The notes below the pieces were generated by a model. It was not told the DNA's origin, did not search any database, and was given only the letters and a program-made list of their open reading frames with translations. The position numbers were made by a program, and so were the translations under genes. From Buxus sempervirens (Eukaryota; Streptophyta; Magnoliopsida; Buxales; Buxaceae), in the NCBI GenBank assembly GCA_947561395.2, contig OX387183.1, positions 27,268,853 through 27,332,852 of the forward strand: a DNA stretch of 64,000 bases, written 5' to 3'. Shown here in pieces: positions 11,401 to 22,482 of the stretch; positions within the stretch are counted from its first letter, which is position 1, and each line of letters starts with the position of its first letter.

Positions 11401-11825
11401 CCGACGGATGAGTCAGATATTGGTAGAGGAGTGTCTTGGCATAGCCTACCCCAGTTACTGACACCGAAGCCGCCGATGGTTGAATCGGATATTGGCTAAG
11501 GAGTGTCCGGGTACTACTAGCCGAAATCTTAGGGCACTGAAACTACCGACGAATGAGTTGAATATTGGTGGAGGAGCGTCCTAGCATAGCCTACCCCAGA
11601 TAGTGACACCGAGGCCACCAATGGTTGAATCAGATATTGGCTCAAGAGCGTCCGGGTACTACTAGCCGAAATCTTAGGGCACCGAAGCCGCCAACGGATG
11701 AGTCGAATATTGGTGGAGGAGCATCCTGGCATAGCTTACCCTAGTTAGTGACACCGAGGCCACCGATGGTTGAATCGGATATTGGCTAAGGAGCGTCCAG
11801 ATACTACTAGCCGAATCTTTTTATT
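8475..11825 (+). repeat. 145-bp tandem repeat array between ORF1 and gag, element A
   Basis: About eight units: three at 8475-8912 and five at 11094-11825, split by solo LTR S2. Unit starts 'ttagggcaccgaa' fall at 11239 and 11384, giving a 145-bp period. Each unit is two related half-units of about 72-75 bp: one has 'gatgagtcggatattgg', the other 'gttgaatcggatattgg', and the second ends in 'gtactactagccgaaatc'. Body B has only about three units at 31966-32430, so copy number varies. The period is not a multiple of three, which argues against a coding repeat. Confidence 0.85.
8913..11093 (+). repeat. Solo LTR S2 (gypsy, TGTAAAACCCC type, 2181 bp)
   Basis: Termini are TGTAAAACCCC and GCGTTACA, flanked by a perfect 5-bp duplication TTAGG (8908-8912 and 11094-11098). 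It lies inside a 145-bp repeat unit that reads through once it is removed. The strand is chosen from the TATA box CTATAAATAG at 9236-9245, about 320 bases from the TG end. Downstream are a GC-rich stretch of GCGCCTAG-like words (9590-9770) and four short repeats of GAAACCCTGAGTAGGCC (10374-10490). The termini match S4 at 27843-30851, which lies in the opposite orientation. A chromovirus (Tekay/Del-like) origin is a guess. Confidence 0.85.
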
Positions 11826-12442
11826 GCCTAGTCCACCAGCGGATGAATTGGAAATTGGTTAAGGCAACTCTGAGTGCTGTTTTCAGCTCCCCTTTTGTGA
11901 CCATGCGTGGTCCAACCCTGTGATACTGAGCTCAGAAAAAACCCCCTAAATTGAAGGTTCTCTTCCCTTGCCAAGACAGCTAAAATAGATCAGTGATTAG
12001 GATTCTCTTTCCCAGTTGCTTGAAAGCGACTAAAATAGACCAGTTAAACCAGGTTCTTTTTCCCAGTCATTTCCATGCGGCCAAAATAGATCAGTTAAGC
12101 AAGATAGGGTTCTTTTTCCCAGTTACCTACGGGTAGCCAAAATAAATTCAGTTTTCAGGAAAAAATAGGGTTTTCTCTCCCAGCTGCCTATGGGTAGCTA
12201 AAATATATCAGCCTTCAGAAATCAGGTTCTCTTCCCTTGTTGCCCTAGGGTAGCTAAAATAGACCAGTTAGGCCAATCACATCAAATGAGGAAAATCAAC
12301 AAAAAGTAAAAAAACAGATTCAATAAAATAAGCTGTGTGATTAATTCCTGTAAAATTGCACTAATGCCAGTCAATCACTTAACCAGGTACCAAAATTGCT
12401 TCCAAAAGTCAGTATCTGCTAAGATCCAGGAAAAGACTTGAT
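11826..12442 (+). repeat. Region before gag with six 50-60-bp tandem repeats
   Basis: After the 145-bp array, 11935-12275 holds six degenerate units containing 'ttctctttcccagttgcc' followed by GGGTAGCTAAAATAGATCAG. The core 'taaaatagatcag' recurs near 11979, 12028, 12080, 12134, 12196 and 12253. Body B keeps two full units before its deletion junction at about 32684. The remaining bases up to the gag ATG look non-coding. Confidence 0.65.
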
Positions 12443-14021
12443 ATGGATCAGCCAGGAGACCAGACGCCGCCAGGGCAACATCCGGCAGAATCTAGCCATG
12501 CGCAAGTAGTCAATGAGATGCAACAGAGAATCGACAGCATGGGTTCTGTTATCCAGGAGCTGATGGCAGAATTAAGGGAGTTGAAGCAAGTCCCCCCAGC
12601 AGTGCCGGTCGCCCACCAGCTGCAGCCGCAGTTCCCACCACCAGCTGAGATGGCACCACCACCGCATCCAGTACATCCCCCTCCCGTGGCACCACCACTA
12701 CCGCCAGCAGCTGCTCCATTCCATATTCCACAGCAGGATCAGTTTTTACCTATCCATCTGGGGTAGTGCGACGAAGACTGGTATAGGACCCAGGAGGTTC
12801 AGTTTGAGGAAAATCTGATGGCAGTGTGAGAAGAGAACAGGGCAGAAATGGCCAACTTGAAGGAGCAACTCAAACAGCTTCAACCTAGCACAGTGCAAAG
12901 TGAGGCTACCCTGGAGAGCCTTTGCTTCTTTTCTGACATTCAGCTCCCAGCTAAGTTTAAGTGCCCGGAGTTGCACCAGTTCGACGGCACCGGATGCCCA
13001 CTGAACCACTTGAGATTGTACTCAGGCGACATGTGCCAGTACGCCAAGGAAGAACGAATCATGGTACAGTTCTTCCAGAAGTCGCTAACTGGGGCAGCAT
13101 ACTCCTCCTGGTTTCTGAGTCTAGATAAGGCTAAGATCAAGACGTGGAATGACCTAGTAGCTATCTTCATCCAACAGTACTGCCTGAATAGTCAGATCGT
13201 GCAAACCAGGGCAGAATTGCAGAGGTTGGCCAAGAAGAGCCAGGAATCAGTACGAGAATATGCTAAACGCTGGAAGGAATTGGCAGCATTGGTACAACCA
13301 CCACTATTGGAACAGGAGATGACGTCGTTATTCATTGCTTCTTTGGGACAACCTTTCTTTACTTTGCTGCTGGGGCAAAGTACGTCCAATTTTAATGACT
13401 TAATCCTAACAGCGGATCGGATCGAAGATGCAGTAAGAGCAGGCAAGATAGATGGCACTGGGCAGAGCACCTACGCCAAGAAAACCAGTGGCTGGGCAGG
13501 CCAGCAGAAAGCAGGGGCAAGAGCCCATGTGGCAAGAGCCACAAGCAGTAAACTATGTGCACCCAGCACAACCTTACCATTTCTCCTAAGGGCCAGAGGC
13601 AATAGCACCCTAGGGGACCGAGCAGGCAGCATATCAAGGAGTGAGAAGGATAAAGGAAGAGATGGAAGCCAGAATGAGGTGGGTGTTCACGCCTCTACCG
13701 TATGCACCAGCGGAGTTGTTGCCAACCTTGCTGAAGAAGGGGTACGTGCAAATCAAGGCCCCTAATCCCCGATTGGTAAAGGCAAGAAGTTACAATACAG
13801 CGGAGCGATGTGAGTACCATTCTAGTGCTCCTGGGCATCACACCAATTGGTGCTGGGACCTGAGGCATGACATCCAAGATTTAATAGACAGCAAGCGCAT
13901 TACGGTCGACCCCTCGGCACCACCTGCTCAGACTCCAGCAGCCGGCGTGACCACCAATCCACCCCTCAATCACTCAAAGGCCTCCACTAGCAAGGCAGCG
14001 ATTCAAGTGAGCTGTGATTAG
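12443..14021 (+). pseudogene. gag: gag relic of element A
   Basis: Gag forms the particle and binds genomic RNA. The frame starts MDQPGDQTPPGQ at 12443 with a short coiled coil and a proline-rich stretch (PPPAEMAPPPHPVHPPP). The capsid-like core follows at about 12960-13450: KCPELHQFDGTGCP, LRLYSGDM, FFQKSLTGAAYSSWF, W-DL-A-F--QY, ESVREYAKRWKELA. This is typical of Ty3/gypsy gag. The C-terminal nucleic-acid-binding region reads CEYHSSAPGHHTNWCWDLRHDIQDLID, the Tat-type zinc-knuckle-like segment (given here as positions 13812-13890, key C, H, H, C). It is broken by stops at 12764-12766, 12826-12828 and 14019-14021, and by a frameshift near 13600-13680. It cannot make a full Gag. Confidence 0.8.
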
Positions 14022-14045
14022 GGCATTGGGCGGTTTGACCCATCA

Positions 14046-15469
14046 ATGTTGATTGGGAAACCAAGGCAAGTAGTGAAGATATACCCCCAGGAGACGGTCG
14101 AACCACAAGTCGTGAGTGTTATTGGAGAAGACGAAGAAGCCTCCCCTGTTGGTTTCCCTCTGGTGCCCTTCCACCCATCTGAAGACCAGGAATTCTTCTA
14201 CCCCACTCCCATCCCTGACCCCAACCCTTCAAACCTCAGCATCTTTGACATCATGGACCTCCCTCCACAAGACCCTTTCTTCCTCTCATTTGAACCACCT
14301 ACCTTGAACCTCTCAAAACTCAACCTCAAACCGCCATCCTACAATGCGGTACCCCCGCTTTATGCAACCCAACCCATCCACCATCAATCCACCACTGCCA
14401 GCACCGAAGCAGAAATCAATCGAATCACCCAATCCGGTTGATACGTAAACACAGACCCCCCCACCCGCACCAGAGAAGGGAGTAGAAGTAGAAGCGAAAA
14501 GGAAGGAAAAAGGGAAAGAAGTGGCTACAGAATTGCCACAGACCCTCAAAAGAAAGGGGAGGGCCACAGAAGAGGAGGTCACAAATTTACACCACAGTGT
14601 TTATACACTGGAATACGACCTCCTCCAGCAGTTGAAAAAGGTGCCCGCCCAGATCTCCATAATGCAACTCCTGATAGACTCAGAGAAGCACAGGGCAACA
14701 CTGATGAAAGTTTTGGGTGACGCATATGTACCGGCCGATATTGACCCTGAGCAGCTAGAGGCAATTGTGTCAGTAATCATGGCGCCACAGGCCATCTCTT
14801 TCTCTGCAGCAAACCTGCCATCTAAGGGTTGCGACCATACTGAGCCACTCTACATCACGGTGAAGTGCGTCGACCTTATTGTCAAGCGGGCATTGACTGA
14901 CAATGGATCGGCACTGAATATATGTCCAATAAGGACATTCCATAGCCTGCAGTTGAATCCTTCGATGATCAAGCCAAGTGCTCATAATGTCAGAGGCTTT
15001 GACAACGCCAGGAGAGATTCATTGGGGAGGTCACTTTGGTGATCATAATTGCAGATAGGCCCTTCACCATGGATTTTGAGCTCATGGATATCAACGCCTC
15101 ATTTAACTTGCTAATTGAGAGGCCTTGGCTGCATCACGCAGGAGCAGTGTCTTCCACGCTGCACCGGATGGTCCGATTTATATCGTGTAATGAGCTGATC
15201 ACGGTACATGCGGAGGACCATCGGGAGTTTGAAAGGGTCGGAGTACCATACGTGGATTATGAGTTGCCTATCACACTCAAATTCCAAGCTGTGGAAATAG
15301 TGCAGGTAAACCACATCCCACAATCTGAAAGGGGGCAACAACTCTCGAAGAGGAAAAGAAGGAACATGTTTGGCGCTGCTGAATGCGCAGACTGGGGTCT
15401 CAGGGTTGGCGAAGGAATGGGCAAATATAAGCAAGGAATCAAGGCAGCCATCCAAACTCACGAGCCAGC
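14046..15469 (+). pseudogene. Protease and G-patch region of pol, element A (broken)
   Basis: An acidic proline-rich linker (14046-14441) leads into an aspartic-protease-like domain. The active-site motif is DNGSALNI near 14895-14920, where retroviral-type proteases have D-T/S-G. About 70 residues on, in another frame, come FELMDINASFNLLIERPWLH and AGAVSSTLHRMVRF (15070-15180), the usual end of the Tat-type protease. Near 15395-15450 a glycine-rich run GLRVGEGMGKYKQGI resembles a G-patch, which in these elements follows the protease. It is broken by a stop at 14439-14441 and frameshifts near 14450-14520 and 15030. At 15469 the frame is cut by LTR L1, and it probably resumes at 63606. Confidence 0.7.
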
Positions 15470-16032
15470 TGTAAGCACCTCATTTTTGCACCCTCGGAAG
15501 TGCTGAAAATAAAAACCTGAGTCGAGAAGTCAAACCCTGAGGGGACAAAAAGTTGACTTTTTAATCAGGTGATAATTGTCCACCTTGCTTTATATCAATG
15601 GATAGAGAATCCCGACATGGTTCCAACGCAACTGAGTTTGCTGGAATCGGAGTCTGGATGAAGGATCTGCAGGCCGGTCAAACTTGAAGGGGAGTTGAAA
15701 GTTGACTTTCTATTAAAGCCCGAACCAGGTGATTAGCGCTATACCAATGGATAGAGGGCTTCGATACGGTTCTAACGCAACTGAGTTTGCCTGAATCGGA
15801 GCCCAGATGAGGAAGATATGAGCAGTTGAAGTTTCCGGGCAGCAATGTCAGAAACTGCACACGTGGCGAGAAACGCAAGTAAATATCTCAGGGAGCAATC
15901 CGTAAATATCCAAAACCTGCAAAATATCTCAAGGATTAAACCAAAATTGTGCAAGGGGCAATCTGTAGTTATCTAAATTGTCAAATTGGTCAAATCCAGG
16001 GGGCAATCTGTAAATATCAAGAATTTTGTCAA

Positions 16033-16298
16033 AATAACCGAAATTTAATTTCGGTTATGAACAAATTGTGTATAACCGGAATTTAATTCCGGTTCATAAA
16101 GTGAAATAAAAAATCGCCCGACAGATTCTCTGATTCCGTACCTGACAAGAAATGATTGCTAATCAAGTGCAAAAGTAACCGAAATTTTATTTCAGTTACA
16201 AACAAAAGCTAGTATAACCGAAATTAATTTTCAGTTACACTGAAAAATTAGTGTAACCGAAAATTAATTTCGGTTACAAAAAAATTTGCTATAAATAG
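16033..16298 (+). promoter_or_regulatory. L1 core promoter with palindrome cluster
   Basis: Five palindromes of the form TAACCGAAAT..ATTTCGGTTA occur at 16034-16058, 16071-16092, 16177-16199, 16213-16237 and 16251-16277. The TATA box CTATAAATAG follows at 16289-16298. L2 has the same words at 19898-20140 and TATA at 20152-20161. Confidence 0.7.
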
Positions 16299-17624
16299 CA
16301 ACCCCAGCCATTTGGCTTGGGGTTGGCTGCTTCCCGAATTTTACACCCTCTCCACCTTGCTCGAAACTCCCTTCCTTACCCTCTCAACCCATCCAAAACA
16401 CCCTAAACCTAAATCAAACTCCTCCCAAGCCCTTTCTCCACCATTTTTCTTCACTTCCACCACTTGGAGGAGATCTCGAGAAGCATTTGGAGAAGAGGAG
16501 GTGCTGTCCAGGAGTTGTGGTGTCACAAAGTAGCTCAAGCACATCTCCAAAAGGGTTTTATACTTCAAGGTATGATTCCCTACTGAGTTTTACGTAACAT
16601 ATATTAAAACAAGCATGATCAAGGCATGTTGATTTGTTTCTTTGTGTGTGTTGTTCCCCTCAATCCAAGCATGCCTTCTTTCTCTACTAGCCTCTTTTAG
16701 GCTCTTTTAAGAGTGGTTATTCCCACATGGCAAGAAGGGTAAGGTAGTTGGGAGTATAAAGAGAGGATGGAAAGTGGTTTGGGTGATTTAAAAGTGGTCA
16801 TTATGCCACCATATGGTCAGTGTTTTGCTGGTTGTTATTGTGCTTTCAAAACAAGGAGCATGTTCCTCTTACGTTTCATCTCATGTATCCCCTAAGTAAG
16901 CCCCCTACCTCTTCCCTTTTGTGCACACTATTTTGTTAGGTTTTATGAAGTAATATCGACGTGATAAGATACATGAGGGATGTGGCTAGTTGCTATCATA
17001 TGCATGCATAAAGTCTTCTTGTTAGTAATAAGGATTTAAAGCATATATGACATGATTTTAGGGTTATATAATCGCCCCATTTTTGCAATTGTTTTATGTG
17101 TTCTCATGGAGGTTTTTCATCACTTTTTTAGTCATCATTTTGTGATCATGAGGAGCCAACCCCTTTGCATGTATATCCCTATGTGTTAGCATGTATCTCC
17201 ATGTGCTCAAAGCATGTTTAGGAAGCTGTCTTTCTGCTGTTGGAGTAGAGAAAGTGTTTTCCCAATCTTAATAGTGCCCAATCATGTATCATCTTGTTCA
17301 CTTATGTTTTGACTTGAAACCTGCCTAGCTTAGTCATGTTGCTTGATTTTGTCCACATGTAAGCATGCTGATGTGTCTTGGAGCAAAAGAAACCAAACCA
17401 GGGATGCTCAGGTCCCTGGTTAGCCCTTGCCTTGGTTTGAAAAAGGGGGGAATAAACCCCTTGATTCCCCTTACTGTTTGGTTTTGAAAACCCCAAAAGG
17501 TAGGCCAAATGGCCTCACTTGAACCACTGTGGGCCCACATAGGGGCCCACAGAGACTTTATACATGCTCACAAGTGTCTTAGATTGGTTTTCTGCTAGAA
17601 AATGCAAAGAATGAGTTTCTGCAG

Positions 17625-18480
17625 CATAACCGAAAACTCAGATCGGTTTCAGGTGTCTTCTGGCTTAACCAAAATTTAATTTCGGTTAAACCAGAAAGAC
17701 AATGTAACCGAAATGTATTTTCGGTTACATTGTATGTTGTGTTTAACCGAAAATAAATTTCGGTTACTTCAAAATTTTAATAAAAATCTGATTTTTGGTG
17801 TTCACAAATTTGTGGTGTAGCTCAAGCCGAACCGGTTGAACCAACAGGGTTTCCGGGTCAACCGGAAACCCAAAATGGTGCATGGGCTCCCAAGCCCGAT
17901 TGGATCCTTTGGTGGGCCTTCCAACGGGGCCCACCCAGCCTAAGATCACTTTTGAAAATAAGATATGATAATTAAAGTAAACCAAGTGGGCTAAACCTTG
18001 CGAGGCCCACCAAAGCCCAGAAATAAAGCATGCTGGCTTAGTGTAAGAATGGTTTGGCCGTGACCGCGGGTGCGGGCCTATCGGGCCCACTAAAGCCTAT
18101 CAACCCAACTGGGTAGGGTCCAATGCCCTAACCCATTAAACCATGGACCACCCGGTCCAAGTCTAGACTAATGGGCCCCAAGCCCAAAGTCTGGCCTACT
18201 TTGAGAATTAACATAAGATGAATCCAAATAAGACACTTGGCAACCATCATGGGCCCGCCAAGGGGCCCGCGAACAAATTCCGGCCCACCTTTGCATGTAA
18301 ATCACTTAAACTCCAACTTGAACCTTAAAGTAAAACCAACTCATTGAACCAAGGCCCAAAGGGCCTCCCAGGCTTAGACTGAGGCCCACCAGAGGCATGT
18401 GAGTTGGACTTAGCCCACCAAATAATCCGCGAGCCTTCCAATAGGGCCCGCCCGATCAGACTCAGATAACTCTAAGGTAA
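17625..18480 (+). promoter_or_regulatory. Distal palindrome cluster and GGCCCA-rich tract of L1
   Basis: At 17625-17767 four palindromes repeat the AACCGAAA/TTTCGGTT word of the promoter cluster 1.35 kb upstream. The next 700 bases contain many GGCCCA or TGGGCC words, several as GTGGGCC-ttccaac-GGGGCCCAC near-palindromes (for example 17912-17934). GTGGGNCC/GGNCCCAC is the known binding consensus of plant TCP factors and overlaps the 'site II' element. Actual binding is not shown. Confidence 0.5.
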
Positions 18481-18834
18481 GAAGATAAAATCAAGTAAAG
18501 GGACCCATGCCACTTTGGCGGTCCCGCAAGACTAAACAAACTGTGCATATTGGAATATGAATCGGGTGAGATAAGACCAGAATTGACTCAAACCAGGAAC
18601 CTATGGGAGCCGTCATTCAACGGGGTGGACTAGGGTGTCTACGGACTTCCCCAAACTGCAACCGCGAACTTAGAATCTCTAGCTGCAGACCAAGCCTTAA
18701 TAGACAAAAATAGGCACCCAGGTGTCTGCCTGCACCCCATCAGGCAATAGCGACTCCAATTTCCCATTTTACCCATCCGGAGGAACGCGCGAAATCACGT
18801 GTGCCCTGCCGTGCGATTTCCCATGCGCACAGCC

Positions 18835-19305
18835 TGGCAATTCCACTGGGGACTTTTCAGCCCAATAGAACCCCTGGTTAGAATGAGTCAACCAAAGAGG
18901 GATTTTAGTCAATTTTAGGGTTTTACTATCTTGTTTTAGCAAGACGCGGAATACGCGCAAATACAAAATCTGGGGAGTCCTGTCAGAAGGACATGATAAT
19001 CGCCTAAGGAAAGTGGAATTTAAGCGGCCCCCTGTGACCCTCCACTTACCTAGGGACTCTCACGGAACCCTGTATTGCGTGCAAATTCTACGCCTTATTA
19101 TACGAGACGGTGAAAATTCCTTTATCAACAAAATCCAGTCAAAACTCACCTGATTAGACACAGCACTCAGCCCAACTGCACACAAGGGCACACCACCACA
19201 CCGTGGATGGATTTAATTTTCAGTTTGGGATAAACTGCATGGGGTAACACGCACGAGGGGGACTGCGTGGATGATCCGACCCTGAATGAATGAGTGACTG
19301 CGGAT
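18835..19305 (+). other. PBS and truncated leader after L1
   Basis: TGGCAATTCCACTGGGGAC (18835-18853) is a degenerate version of the PBS at 1043. The leader that follows matches 1062-1530 and stops at 19305 inside the block that continues as 'atattgatacttctctacc' near 26185. It is cut there by LTR L2; the expected continuation is not found with a matching duplication. Confidence 0.7.
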
Positions 19306-22300
19306 TGTAAGCACCTCATTTTTGCGCTCCTGGAGGAGCTGAAATGTAAAACCCTGGACAGAAAGTTAAACCCCAAGGGTTGAAAAGTTGACTTTTTGAT
19401 CAAGTAATAATTAGCCACCTTGTTTTATCTCAATGGATATAGAATCCTGACACGGTTCCAACACAACTAAGTTTTCAGGAATCGGAGCCCAGATGAAGGA
19501 TTTACAGGCTGGTCAAACTCGAGGGGGAGACGAAAGTTGATTTTTTGCCGAACCCCGAGCCAAGTGCTTAGCCCTATGCCATTTGATAGAAGGCTCCAAT
19601 ACGGTTCTAACGCAATTGAGTTTGCACCAATCGAAGCCCGAATGGAGAAGATATGAGCTGCTGAAGTTTCTGGGCAGCAATGTCGAAAACTGCACACGTG
19701 ACAAAGAAACTATACACGTGGCGAGAAACGCAGGAAAATATCTCAAGGATCAATCTGTAAATATCTAAAATCCACAAAATATCTCAGGGTTTAATCCAAA
19801 ATTGTGTAGGGGGCTATCTGCGAAAATCTCAGTGTTAAATCAGGTCAAATCAGTCAAATCCAGGGAGAAATCTGTAAATATTGAAAGTTTTGTCAGAATA
19901 ACCGAAATTAAATTTCAGTTATACACAAATTGTGTATAACCGGAATATATTTTTGGTTCATAAAGCAAAATAAAAAATCGCCCGACAGATTGTCTGCATC
20001 CGTACCTGACAGAAATTAACTGCCAATCGAGTGCAAAAGTAACTGAAATGTTATTTCAGTTACATATAAATCCTGTATAATCGAAATTAATTTTCGGTTA
20101 TAATGAAAAATCAGTGTAACCGAAAATCATTTTCGGTTATCCTTTTTCTGGCTATAAATAGGGACTCCAGCCATTTGGTTGGGGGTTGGCTGTTCTCCGA
20201 TTTTCTCCCTCTCCCTACCCTGCTCGTCCCTCTTCTCTATACCCTCCCAACCCCTCCTAATACCCCAAACCCCTTCCTAAATCACTTAAAACCCTTCCCC
20301 ATCCCTTCCTTCTTCTCTTGGAGACCTTGGAGGAGACCTTGTGAAGACTTGGTGCTTGAAGAAGTGTTGTCTAGGAGCTGTGGTGCCTCAAAGAGCTTCA
20401 AGCACACCTCCATAGAGTGTTTCAACTGCAAGGTATGGCTTCCCACTAAAATTTATCCAACATATATGAATTTCAGCTCCTTTGGAGGACTTTAATTTTC
20501 AAGTATGTGGTAACTTCATGTCTTAGTCACTACATGCACGGTAGTTTGCCATTTTTGCCTTCTCCTCAAGCTCATTTGATGGAAGGTAACTTCCATAGAG
20601 CAAAAAGGTAAGCCCGGTAGTAGAAAAAGGGTCTAGGGAGCATTTTGGTTGGCTTAAGGTGGTCATACCACTCTCATTTGGCTACTGTTTTAAGGGCATT
20701 ATGGTCATTGGTTCCATGCCAATATGAGGAGCATGTTCCTCTCGTTTGAATCTGTACGTAACCCCGGCATAAGCCCCCTCCCCTTTCCTTCTCTACGTGC
20801 TATTTTGTTAGGTCTGGATGGTAATATTGATATGTTGAAATGCATGAGAAGCATGCCTAGGCTAATATTTGTGGTGTTTCTTTTACTTTTCATCTTGGTG
20901 TAAGCATGCTAATCTGTGTGGAAATAAAGGGTACCAAACCAGGGACCCTCAGTTCCCTGGTTGATCCTTGGTTAGTTTGGAGAAAAGGAGGGATAAACCC
21001 CTTTGATCCGCTTGCTGTTTTGATTCTTGAAAATCCCAAAAGGTGAGCCAAATGGCTCCATTCGAACCATTGTGGGCCCACACAGGGGCCCACGAATGTC
21101 CTATGTATGCTCACAGGTACCTTGGTTGGCTTTCTGCTAAAAATGCAAGAAAGCCAGTCTCAACAGGTTAACCGATAACTCAGATCAGTTACAAGGACTT
21201 TCTAGCTTGACCGAAATTTAATTTCGGTCAAGCCAGAAAGACAATGTAACCGAAATGTGTTGTCGGTTACCCTAAATGTCAAGTTCGACTGAAATCAAAT
21301 TCCGGTTACCTTAGGTGTTTTCCAAAAAATCAATTTTCTTGCACGTTTCCCATTTGCCATGCCATGTGTACTGAACCGGATGAACCAGCAGGGTTTCCGG
21401 GTCAACCAGAAACCCAAAGTGGTGCATGGGCCTTCGAGCCCAACTTGATTCCTTTGTGGGCCTTCCAACGGGGCCCACCCAGTCCAAGACCATATTTAAA
21501 AATAAAGCAAGATAAATAAAATAAACTAAATGGGCCAAACCCTAATGAGGCCCACCAAAGTCCCAAAAAGAAAGCATACTGGCTAATGTAGGAATGGGTT
21601 GGCCGTGACTGTGGACATGGGCCTATCGAGCCCACTAAGCCCACCGACTTAACCGGGTAGGGTACAATGCCCTGACCCGTTGATCCATGGACCATCCGGT
21701 CCAAGTCTAGACCAATGGGTCCCAAGCCCGTGGTCCAGCCTCCTTTGGGAAATTCAAGAAGATAAATGCAAATAAATCGTTTTGGCAACCGTTGTGGGCC
21801 CACCCAATGGGTCCATAAACAAATCCCGGCCCACCTTTGCATACAAATCGTCTTAAATCCAACTCAAAACCTAAAAATAAAATCAAATTGAATCCACCAA
21901 AGCGCAAAGGGCCTCCCAAGCTTAGACTGAGGCCCACCAGGGGCACATGGGCTTGACCAAGCTCACCAGGGACACCATGGGCCTTCCAACGGGGCGCACC
22001 CAGCCAGACTCAGATCATTTAAGTAAATAAAGATAAAAGCAAACAAAAGGGCCCCATACCACTCAGGCGGTCTCGCTAGACTTAACCAAATGGCATGCAG
22101 GATTAGGAATCGGGTGAGAAGCCTCAATTGACTCAAACCAGGAGAACTCAATGGGACCTGTCAACCAACGGGGCGGACTGGGGTGTCTATGGACTTCTCC
22201 GGATCGTAACCAAAAAACCTATTTAGAATCTCAAGCCGCAGACCAAAGCCATAATAGATAGGATTAGGCACCCAGGTGTCTGCCGGCACCCCATCAGGCG

Positions 22301-22347
22301 GTGGCGACTCTGAGCTTTCCGCGTGCCGTGATTTCACCCCGCGCACA
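19306..22347 (+). repeat. LTR L2 (Tat/Ogre-like, 3042 bp)
   Basis: Starts TGTAAGCACCTCATTTTTGC and ends CCGCGCACA. It is the closest relative of L1 here: same palindrome word (AACCGAAA/TTTCGGTT) at 19898-20140 and again at 21167-21309, TATA CTATAAATAG at 20152-20161, the GGTTTCCGGGT inverted repeat near 21389, and the same TGGGCC-rich tail. A degenerate PBS follows at 22351. The preceding five bases, CGGAT, have no matching copy after any LTR end I can assign to it. Confidence 0.85.
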
Positions 22348-22350
22348 GCC

Positions 22351-22481
22351 TGATGACTCCACTAGGGACCCTTTTAACTCAATAGAACCCCTGGTTAGGA
22401 CGAGTCAACCTAAGAGAAATTAGTTGGTTTTAGGGTTCTTACTATCTCGTTTTAGTAAGGAACTGAATACACGTAAAATAC
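22351..22481 (+). other. PBS and start of the leader after L2
   Basis: TGATGACTCCACTAGGGAC (22351-22369) is a mutated PBS. The leader then runs to 22481, where solo LTR L3 is inserted, and resumes at 25837. The duplicated bases are AATAC (22477-22481 and 25837-25841). Confidence 0.65.
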
Positions 22482-22482
22482 A

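Larger units (their letters stand above)
15470..18831 (+). repeat. LTR L1 (Tat/Ogre-like, 3362 bp)
   Basis: Starts TGTAAGCACCTCATTTTTGC and ends ATGCGCACA, followed by a degenerate PBS at 18835. U3 has two direct repeats of 'aacgcaactgagtttgc' (15628 and 15775) and an AACCGAAAT/ATTTCGGTT palindrome cluster beside the TATA box. The same palindromes recur at 17625-17767, followed by the inverted repeat GGTTTCCGGGT/ACCGGAAACC and a TGGGCC-rich tail. The LTR cuts the pol frame of A; the five bases before it are CCAGC. It is the 5' LTR of an element whose leader is at 18854-19305. Confidence 0.87.

Noticed and set aside
19301..19305. L2 as a simple solo insertion in the L1 leader
   Set aside because: L2 is followed by its own PBS and leader, not by the rest of the L1 leader, and CGGAT has no second copy. 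Recombination or deletion is needed to explain it.
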